Below are positions 55,946 through 64,000 of a stretch of DNA of 64,000 nt, one piece after another. Position 1 is the stretch's first letter. Every line of letters begins with the position of its first letter. The position numbers and the translations under genes are program-made. The notes under the pieces are model-generated. The model was given only the letters and a program-made list of their open reading frames with translations, was not told the DNA's origin and did not search any database. Source of the DNA: Branchiostoma floridae (lineage: Eukaryota; Chordata; Leptocardii; Amphioxiformes; Branchiostomatidae); contig NC_049991.1 in assembly GCF_000003815.2 (NCBI RefSeq), positions 667,916-731,915 of the forward strand. Reading direction: 5' to 3'.

Positions 55946-56593
55946 CTACACGCACGGAAAACACCACCGCCGCACGCATGAATATTAACTAAGTCGCAAA
56001 GGAATCTGGGACAGGCTATATGTAACTGTTATATATATATACACGATTTATTTGGAAAACATTTCATCTTTATGAATTGGTAATTCAACGTTAAAATGTA
56101 AGAGCAATAATTTGATTATATGCTGCATCAATCTTAGGAATATCATACTTCATTCATTTAATCTAATCAAATATCAGGCCCCATTACGGACCACAGACAA
56201 TGACTTACGACAGAGCTTTTAAGTTGTATACAAATGCTTGCAGATTTTGAACAGGTCCGTTCATCTCAACATCACAACATCACTCCATCACTCCATCACA
56301 ACGGCAACTATTCTGGTCTCAGGGCATTTTGCCGCTAAGGCGGCAAAATGCAAAAAGTGAAAATCGGTCCAGTTTACCTCACTGAAGAGCTATTCTTCCA
56401 CTGGTCATGACAGAGACGACAGACACTATGTGCAGTACTTACAGGTTCGTTGTACCGTGGAAATTCCCCAAGCTCTTTTTGACTAGCACAGTGAATAGTG
56501 CATGGGCCACAGCTTGACGTCCCGTACTTAAGACGTAGGGTTAGCGGGTATCTCAATAAAGCTGCGTCACGTTGCCGGCGGCACTGCGTCCTA
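55946..56593. other. Intergenic stretch, nothing firmly recognised
   Basis: A minus-strand open frame at 56374-56631 has no recognisable domain and looks like part of a dispersed repeat. No gene called. Confidence 0.3.
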
Positions 56594-57457
56594 ATTACCT
56601 TCGCCAAGAAGGTTATATTTACCTTCGCCAAGGTTATATCTCTCTGGTAGCGCTTGTTTCTGTGTGTGTGAGTGTGAGTGTGTGTGTGTGAGGGTGTGTG
56701 TGTGTAAGGGTGTGTGTGTGTGTGTGTGTGTGTGTTTAGATTTGCAGGGGTCGGTCTTGTGTCAGAAGGGATTGAGCTACATATGTGACAAGTTTTAAAG
56801 TCCTATTATGGAATGCCTTGGATTTATAAACATTACTCATTAATTATGCAAATTAGCTGTTGATTTGTATAATCAGTATTTCATTATGTAGGTCTTCACT
56901 TAGGCTATCTACATACCAAAAAACATTACGATTCGTCAACACGTTCATATTTTCTCATGAATTATGCAAATGAGTTCGTCATTTGCATATCGACATTATC
57001 GACATTTCTCTTCTTCTTATCTACATATGTGACAAATCTTATCATGGAATGCAGTGGATTTATAAACTTTGCTAATTGATTATGCAAATTTAGCAAACTG
57101 TTAGTCATCACTCATTCTTTCTACATACCAAAAATCATGACGATCAGTCAACACGTTGTCGAGTTATTCTCGTCCAAAGTTCCAAAAAGTCGCTTGGGGG
57201 CCCAAATTCACAGCACTGCCCCAAGAAGCACAAAAATCACAACCACAGCATGTCCATAACACGAGATCTAAAAAATGTAGGTTCCGCTTCAGTACCTTAG
57301 CAAGTAGCTAGGGGCCTATCATCAAAGTTGACCTTCGTTTTCCCAACCCCTACCCACCTACCCAATATCATCAGGGTCCATTCAAGGCTTCTCGTGTTAT
57401 ACTGTTAACTGTCGGACGCACAAGCAATATAACCATAGCCATTCTGTCGAAGGTAAT
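56594..57457. mobile_element. Dispersed AT-rich element, full copy with short inverted ends
   Basis: Ends ATTACCTTCGCCAA and CTGTCGAAGGTAAT are near-perfect inverted repeats (10 of the first 10 bases). The interior carries the family words ATTATGCAAATTAGCT, CAAAAATCATGACGATC and a (GT)n tract at 56660-56735. No ORF, so this is a non-autonomous DNA element of about 0.86 kb; other copies in the window are fragments. Confidence 0.65.
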
Positions 57458-58250
57458 CATGACATAGTTATGCGTCTTCAACAAACAACAATGTTTGTTG
57501 ATTCATCCATGCCACAAGCTTAAGGCAAATAAAGGCAGAACTGGTCTTAATATGCGAGGAGTGCAATAAGTGTATGGACGCGTATTCAAACATGCCAAGG
57601 CAAATCTACCTAAACTGGCTTTTAAGTTATCGTGCAAATTCATGGTGCATGGACGTGTGATTTACTGAGTGAACAGCTACACGCCAAAAAAAGGGTTGTC
57701 AAGAAAAAATCCCCTCATTAACTATGAGTAAAAACGTTTTGGTAGATTAGCCACAGAGGCTCGAGCACTTGTCTCTACCAGATTCCGGGTCGCTGGAAAA
57801 ACCGAAGCCTCCCCCCCCCCCACCCCCCGGTGGTCGCCTTGAGCAGGTTTGACTGTACTGTTATTCTTCATAAGGCATTGTCAATGCCATATTGCCCTAT
57901 GAAAAGTCACAGCATCTGCTGATTTCAGTTTCTGCAAAACGTGGCTCTCAAAATGCAGGAAATAGTGTTTAAGAGTGTTAAGATATTCTGGGAAAGCATC
58001 CCCCCTACTTTGGTTGCACCCTCTTTTCAGACTGGACGGGTTTTCCGCTTTTGGACTGGTTAGGTTTTTCTACCAACCCTGAACTCACCCACTTATAACC
58101 CGGAAGCAGATCGGTGGGATTGTGCACGGATACGGTGCGAGATACAGTGCGAGATCGACACCTAAGCGTAGAAGAAGCAGGTCATGTAGGTCATCGTTGA
58201 CAGCACAAATGTCACCTTCAAACGTAAATTGACTCGCAAGAGACGTCAAT
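57458..58250. other. Region upstream of RPTOR, nothing firmly recognised
   Basis: Contains a C-rich run (57812-57832) and CCCTCTTTTCAGACTGGAC (58020-58038), a dispersed word shared with 3126-3144 and, inverted, with 2330-2350. Promoter elements not identified. Confidence 0.35.
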
Positions 58251-58482
58251 TACGTTAACGTTAAGGTTCACACTACGAGGACACTTTCAGTAGCGCCATC
58301 GACTTGACCTGCCGTGTGTTTATCGATGACGTCTGGAGTAAACCACGCGTATGGTTCATTCCGACCTCTGACATCCACGTAACGTTTGTCGGCTTTATTT
58401 TGACCTGTTATTTGCACCTCTGCAGCCTGAGATCGCGATCAGGATTTCCAGAATTTGAAAGAGAACCCCAAACCTTGCCAAC

Positions 58483-58632
58483 ATGGCGCTGTCGGCGTAT
58501 GAAGACATTTCTGAGGAGGACGAGTGCGACCTGCAGGACTGGCAGCTGCCGCTGGCCTACATGAAGAAACGACATGTGGAGAGAGTGGAGGGCAGTCGGG
58601 CAGTCACACAGACATGGAGAATGAAAGAAAGG
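58483..58632 (+). CDS. RPTOR: RPTOR exon 1
   Basis: ATG in context GCCAACATGG, 50 codons, ends TWRMKER at donor GTGCGA. Human raptor has the equivalent SWRMKDR before its next exon. Confidence 0.93.
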
Positions 58633-61600
58633 GTGCGACTTACAGCGATTGGTTATGGGTTCTGTTATCAGAAGTATCTGCTTAAGAATCCTTAGGTTAA
58701 ACCTGAAGTTATGTAACATCATGAGTACAGGTAGAGGCCAGTTATAATTGCATGTTGGATAAACGCGTGCAGTGCACACTTCGGTCAATTGCACGAAATC
58801 CACAAATCCCAAACTAGCTCCCATATTTGGAGCTGTATTTGGGGTACCTGAAATGAGGAGTAGCATGACTTGAGGTTCCTCCAAAGACGTCATCAACACA
58901 AAACGTGTGATTCCTCAAACGTCGCTTTCTTTGCATGCGTGCAGACTTAGTGCCGCGTGAGTAACCGCACGTATGTTAAGATAGCGAGCGGCGCTTGAAG
59001 AATATCACATTTCGTGTTGATTGATGTGTTTTGAGCTTCTTCACGCAAACGCTGAATTTGCACGCTTGTGCATTTCCTCACTATACGTAGAACAGATACG
59101 GATTTCTTGGGCGCAAAAGCGACGGGCATAGCAGCATAGGCGACAAGCGCTTGCCGAGGGACCTGGCGGCTAAATTAGTCCACACAGACACATGCATGAC
59201 CTCAACGCAACCCGAGTTGGCACATATTCCATGTACACAAGCGGGAAACAGTGGCGTAAGACAGTCCGTTTTGATACGACAGGAGACGTGTCGCGAACAG
59301 GCCATGTCGTCTGACTTGATTTGCGTACATATTTTTGTAAAAACTGGAGTTAACTGCGGTAGATTGATTATTTTGCAACACACAGTGGTTTGCAATGAGT
59401 CTCGCTAACGTAAGGTTACCAGTTTACGGTCGATTTGTTAATAATGCCGTTTTATGGAAAGAGCGCAGGTCGGGAAGTGAAAAGCTGTCCTTAATTGGAA
59501 GACATCAAAGTCGGTCTGCGTCAAGCTCTGTGTGGCATCATATTTCTTCTGAGGATTTCTCGCCGTACGAGCGTCTTAATAAACAAGTCTGCAGCCAAGA
59601 ATTCTTCCAGGGTGACCAATTTACGGTCAGTTGGGTGTTTCTCCATGAGGTTATTTTTCTAAAGGACATATATCTGATCATTTCCCTTAAAAGTCGTTAA
59701 GTCCCCCACGTAGTTCACTGAGATAACACAAATTCACAATGGATAAATTGTTTACATATGGCCATGCCGCCACTTTGCATCGCCGCAAAACGTTATCGGT
59801 AAGTCATCTTTGCCCCAACAGAACGCCACTCAGAGCGCCATGCTGTTCGACAACTTGCACAATGCTACTCATAATAATGGCAACGCATTTGGATGTTGTT
59901 ATCACCTGTATAGATAGGAACTGGCCTTGAAATGCTTTCAGTATACATGTGGCTTGCTCACGCCGTGCGCTCCCCACATAAATTAGCCCCAACAGCGCCC
60001 CTTGCGACAATTTCTCGCTCTCCAGTGCACCAAGCTTTAACGGGCAAGTCACGTGATGCAACATGGCGTTCGAAAACTACCCGCTCGGCGATGACAGTCA
60101 CTAGTTTTTATGCAGTTTATAAGAGTTTCCTTGGACAACATACATAAAATCACCATGCATTCTTGAGATAAGAACTCCAGGTTTGGTTTGAGGTGATGTT
60201 TCAGTTCATAAAGAGTTTGTTGGATTTTAAAGAGGGGACGAAAATAGCCGTCTAGAATTACGATCAGAACCGGGTCATCTGTAATAGTGTTGTGCGCACT
60301 CAAGCGTAAATGTAAATTGTTGTGGATTTTTCAGACGTGATTTGCTGGATGCAAAGTTATATGATAAATAAGGCAAGACACATAGATGATATAAACGTAC
60401 TTCTTTCCTACTCAAGAGAATTTTCTTTTTTACAATTGACCTCGAAGTCTGCATCCACCAATAAGTGACCGTAAACTGGTCCTGCACGTAAACTGGTAAC
60501 CTTACGTTATAAGATGTTTGGTCATTTTTGATAGGAAGTGAGTACGTATTAGTTCTAAAATAGTTGCACCATGCCTGATATGTAGCCTGATATGTATTTG
60601 CTGAACTTGAATAAATTTGGTGCACCGATATTCCTATCAAAATTCGAAGGTGGCTTTCTGAGCATGCACTGGCAGATGTTCCCGATCATTGATCACGCCC
60701 GGCGACAATATCAAAGTTGCTGGTGACTTGTGTTGACCGGTTACGTTAGATTTTCTGCGAACAGACGCCGTCTTTATTTTGATGTTGCATTTATCTCGGT
60801 TACAGTTTGAATCCACGTATTTTTGATTGAAAAAATATTTCCACTAATATTATATAATTATAAGAAAACATGGTTATGAAGATTGTTATTTTGTGAAGAA
60901 AATTGCAGAAGATTGGCTCACAATTTTACTTTAAAAAAAGCGTTACGTTGAGCACACGGTGGAACCCAGCCTTTGGGCCAGCACCTGACGTACAATACTC
61001 TCCAAGCAGAGGTTAGGCTCCGACTGTTTTTTTAATCGTTTTTATCGGGCTTTCTATTATGTATTTTATCTTGCTGTGACAAAATAGAAAGCCTGATAAA
61101 AACGACTAAAAAAACGTTTTAAAAAACAGCGGAGCCTAACCTCTGCTTGGAGAGTAACGTACAATATGTGAAGGGACTAAACTAATGACCTTACACTAAA
61201 TTAGTTACAGCCTCAACTTTGTCAGTGCTACATTAGGTGAATCACTATCCTCACAAATTTGTGTTTGTGTTTTCACAGATGAAGACTGTGAGTGTGGCAC
61301 TTGTGTTGTGTCTGAATGTTGGAGTGGACCCCCCAGATGTCATCAAACCATCCCCTTGTGCCAGACAGGAGTGTTGGATCGGTAAGGTCCCACAAAGACT
61401 GTAAATACATTTAAGTTTGCAGGGATTCAATTTTGCGGTAGGGGGGAAATTCACGGTGGTTTTGAGTTTGCAATGAAGCGCCAAATACTGTAGTCACATA
61501 CTGTAATGGAAAATTGTTTGTGTTAGTTTTGAGTTTGCAGTGAAGCGGCCACCACGAAAACCACAAACATAAAACCACCGCAAACATTGCTACATTTACA

Positions 61601-63600
61601 TTAGGGGTCTGGAATTCTCCTAGCCTGAGTATCATCCTCCGTAGTAATCGCTGGCTCACGACTTTTGCTTGCTAACTCCGTGGTTAGCAAGCGAAAGTCG
61701 TGAGCCAGCGGTTACTACAGAGGATGATACTCAGGCTAGAATTCTCCCGAGCAGCCTTTGTATTTTAGTTAACGTAACCTTACTTTGCCTACCTAGTCAG
61801 TTATTAGTTGAGCTTGCCAAAGTTTGATGTTTCCAACATAGGCAGAAAAGATGCTGCTAGGGCACTGAACGAACAATCACTGTAGCTACAGTGATTGTTC
61901 GTTCAGTGCCCAGTAGTGCTCTATGTGGCCTTGCATTGGGCAAAGTTGTTATGAAAAGTACTTTGTAGAAGCGCACTGTATATACTGATTACTTGTAGTT
62001 ATTATGGATCCTCATTGGGTTTTGTCCACGAGTGGGTCATTTACTACTTAAGTTATAACAATGACAATGACAATGACAATGATGTTTATTGCATGTTCAT
62101 GCTCCAATGAGGCTAAATGCATTAAGTTTGATATAAAGTTAATAACAACAGGTAAACAATGATATATCCTAATTATAACTATTCTACATGTATTATAACA
62201 ATAATACATGTACAGAAGTTTGTTACTGTGAATGCATTTAAGTTTGTGGAGATTTAATCATTTCTGCATGCTGTCCTAACAAGACATTTACAAAATAGTT
62301 ACAATCTTGATGGTTTTTGGTACAGATCCGTTGTCTATGAGCCCACAGAAGGCGTTGGAAGCCATAGGAGCCAACCTACAGAAGCAATATGAGCGCTGGC
62401 AGCCACGGGTAAGGGTAAACAGATACTCAGCAATAGGGGTGGGTACCGGTACAGTAAATTCAGGTCCAGGTCCGGTTCAAGTCCAGAGGATCAGGTCCTG
62501 GTCCAAGCCTGAACCTGGACCTGATTCAGTATGTGAGAACTTGTGAATGGACGATACTCAAAACGATGCCAATGGTCCATTTCGCTGCAGGGCTATCTGT
62601 TTTGTGGAGTATTTGACTTCCACTGGCATTTTAAAATCCTACAAGGCTAACTGTACAATTGACTGTAAAACTTGGTAGAAATGACTTTAGACTCTACTTA
62701 GCTCTTGTTATTTTCCTTGAATGGTAAGCCCCAAAATATAATCATATAATCTGTTCATTTTCCAATAGGTGCAACATCCGGCCCACCAAATTTTTTCAGG
62801 TCCAATTTTTCTGGACCAGTCCAATCAGATAAAACCGGTACCCACATCTACTCAGCAGGGATCAATTTCTTTTATTAGATCACAGGATTCAAATTCATTT
62901 TTGGGTAATTTCCAGACCGATATTTATTCATTTGAATTACTTTGAATTTATGTATTTTTCTCCTGAGGCGGTATTATAATTATGGCATCTGGTAGAATTA
63001 TGAGAGTTGATGTTACATGCATTGTACACAGTTGAATTCCAATGGTTGGTCATGAGTGACTGCCGATAATGATCTTCAAAGACCTTCTGCCTCTCTGCAG
63101 AGTTTGAATTGGAAATTCTATACTATTAGCCAACTTTAACATTTCAGGTGATACAATGAAGATTTTGTAGTTTTTGGTGTCAAGAATACTGGCTGGAACT
63201 TAAGGTTACATTCTTACAAATATCTAGTTGTGCTGGTGTAATAGTTAAGTTTGATGGCTGCATGCTTTGACCAATCAGCATTATTTGTAACTACGGAAAT
63301 TTGAATGATATATGACTTCAACTTTACTTTCTTTACTGCACCTGTATGTTTTTATGCAGCCTTGCAATTCCAGTCCGTTACTGCAGGGAATAACTTTTCT
63401 TATTTAAGTCAGCTCAGTGCCTCTGAAAGTGTAATCTAATGTGTGAACTGGTATGTTTATACATGTAGAACAAGCAGCATTTCAACATTGAGCTCTACAA
63501 ATTTGTGTTCTATTTTGTACAGGCCAGATACAAGCAGAGTTTGGACCCAACTGTGGAAGAAGTGAAGAAACTATGTTCATCTCTTCGAAGAAATGCAAAA
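58483..63600 (+). CDS. RPTOR: RPTOR (raptor, mTORC1 scaffold), first four coding exons, continues beyond window
   Basis: Exons 58483-58632, 61279-61381, 62326-62408 and 63523-63600, joined with phases 0, 1, 0, encode 138 residues that align without gaps to the N-terminal part of raptor from the [16 protein letters not shown] segment on. Blocks: [60 protein letters not shown] and [16 protein letters not shown] then [10 protein letters not shown]. These form the start of the raptor N-terminal conserved (caspase-like) domain, which lies near the mTOR active site and helps recruit TOS-motif substrates. The catalytic-like remnants, HEAT repeats and WD40 domain lie beyond the window. The very N-terminal residues ([14 protein letters not shown]) differ from human, as expected. 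Introns hold at least four small transposons. Confidence 0.96.
59406..60509. mobile_element. 1.1-kb element with about 23-bp inverted ends (RPTOR intron 1)
   Basis: TAACGTAAGGTTACCAGTTT (59406) is the reverse complement of AAACTGGTAACCTTACGTTA (60490-60509), plus ACG inward. A sub-terminal CCAGTTTACGGTC-type word recurs inside in both orientations. TA at both outer edges could be a mariner-like TA duplication or part of the ends. No transposase ORF. Confidence 0.7.
60998..61156. mobile_element. 159-bp hairpin element, CTCCAAGCAGAGG family (copy 2), with 10-bp target duplication
   Basis: Ends CTCTCCAAGCAGAGGTTAGG and CCTAACCTCTGCTTGGAGAG are reverse complements. Outside them ACGTACAATA occurs directly repeated (60988-60997 and 61157-61166). 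A 9-10 bp duplication suggests a Mutator-like origin. Copy 1 is at 32483-32688. Confidence 0.8.
61279..61381 (+). CDS. RPTOR: RPTOR exon 2
   Basis: Acceptor TTTTCACAG, then [20 protein letters not shown] and [14 protein letters not shown], ending with one base of the next codon at donor GTAAGG. Confidence 0.97.
61621..61738. mobile_element. 118-bp hairpin element with 9-bp target duplication
   Basis: Two arms of about 56 bases (left TAGCCTGAGTATCATCCTCC, right GGATGATACTCAGGCTA) pair almost perfectly around a TCCGTG-like loop. GAATTCTCC flanks it directly on both sides (61612-61620 and 61739-61747). An 8-9 bp duplication fits hAT or Mutator-type movement. A half copy is at 24858-24916. Confidence 0.88.
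61860..61911. repeat. Perfect 52-bp palindrome without spacer
   Basis: GGGCACTGAACGAACAATCA continues to CTGTAG and is followed immediately by its exact reverse complement, ending GTTCAGTGCCC. All 26 base pairs match. It lies in RPTOR intron 2. Confidence 0.95.
62326..62408 (+). CDS. RPTOR: RPTOR exon 3
   Basis: Acceptor TGGTACAG, then [20 protein letters not shown] and QYERWQPR, donor GTAAGG. An hAT-like element begins 24 bases after this exon. Confidence 0.97.
62433..62849. mobile_element. hAT-like non-autonomous element (RPTOR intron 3)
   Basis: TAGGGGTGGGTACCGGT at the left and ACCGGTACCCACATCT at the right form imperfect inverted ends. ACTCAGCA is directly repeated outside (62425-62432 and 62850-62857), an 8-bp duplication as in hAT elements. 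TAGGGGTGGG-type ends are common in hAT families. The interior holds CAGGTCCAGGTCC repeats. Confidence 0.7.
63523..63600 (+). CDS. RPTOR: RPTOR exon 4
   Basis: Acceptor TTTTGTACAG, then [20 protein letters not shown] and LRRNAK, donor GTTAGT. The next exon should start with the EERVLFHYNGHG region, outside the window. Confidence 0.96.
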
Positions 63601-63737
63601 GTTAGTATGCACAGGCCTTTCCCCCACCAAATATCATACACTCAGTACATTAAGTTATAGCAAAAGTGTCTTTGTTGTTCTGAATACAAAGTAAGAGATT
63701 TTCTGTATCTCCACGAAAAATGGAGATAATAGTTTTG

Positions 63738-63768
63738 GGTCTGTGTGTGTGTGTGTGTGTGTGTGTGC
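63738..63768. repeat. (GT)n microsatellite
   Basis: About 14 GT units in the intron after RPTOR exon 4. Confidence 0.9.
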
Positions 63769-64000
63769 GTGGAAGTCATTTGCATAATAAGAATACTTTA
63801 TGGATATATGAGGTCTCCAAACTCTTTGTTTGTGATGTTTTCTGTATAAAAGACTCACTGACAACCATTTTCGTACTTTATATATGTCACAGTGGAGATC
63901 ACGATCCAGGAGAATCGCCGATCCTCCTAGGAGAGATCGCGATCGGAGTTTCTCCTAGGAGAAATCCCGATTGCAATCTATACTAGGCAACTGATGAGTG

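Overview
The window looks like a draft-assembly piece of an invertebrate deuterostome genome, most likely amphioxus (Branchiostoma). The evidence is: genes split into many small exons with GT-AG introns; chordate-like FKBP52-type and RPTOR proteins; a SUEL-lectin/NHL membrane protein whose tail resembles (from memory, not searched) tails in amphioxus predicted proteins; and a very high density of inverted-repeat DNA elements. There are nine runs of N: 7712-8034, 10303-10412, 16580-16679, 17023-17179, 22776-23106, 36740-36933, 44158-44277, 49977-50076 and 54877-55131. There is no prokaryotic content.

Layout. (1) 1-2123: a dispersed AT-rich repeat, a LINE remnant and the 3' end of an FKBP gene. 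(2) 2124-12630, minus strand: a ten-exon FKBP4/5-type Hsp90 co-chaperone with FK1, FK2, TPR and tail, with a consensus heat-shock element just upstream. Its introns hold a 47-bp minisatellite and a tRNA-Glu-like sequence between 61-bp direct repeats. (3) 15092-28484, minus strand: a six-exon secreted or GPI-anchored cyclase/kynurenine-formamidase family enzyme (286 residues). Its fourth intron holds an 8.2-kb fold-back element (15949-24114). (4) 30221 to about 37015, minus strand: a type II membrane protein with an acidic NPxY tail, a transmembrane segment, a repetitive glycosylation-rich stalk, a SUEL lectin domain and an NHL propeller. (5) 37-58 kb: no gene I can support. It holds dispersed AT-rich elements and a second large inverted structure (about 42.26-51.66 kb) built from tandem blocks. 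(6) 58483 onward, plus strand: the first four coding exons of RPTOR (raptor, mTORC1), running off the right edge, with several small inverted-repeat transposons in its introns.

The four genes are unrelated in function (chaperone, small-molecule hydrolase, cell-surface receptor-like, mTORC1 scaffold), and I see no operon-like logic. The most unusual content is structural. The 8.2-kb element has 5'-TGTTGG...CCAACA-3' ends, a GTAA target duplication, and two arms made of the same tandem repeat in opposite orientation. A tRNA-like insertion with its own GTAA duplication sits inside it. A 52-bp minisatellite in the cyclase gene has multiplied that gene's own exon-3 splice acceptor.
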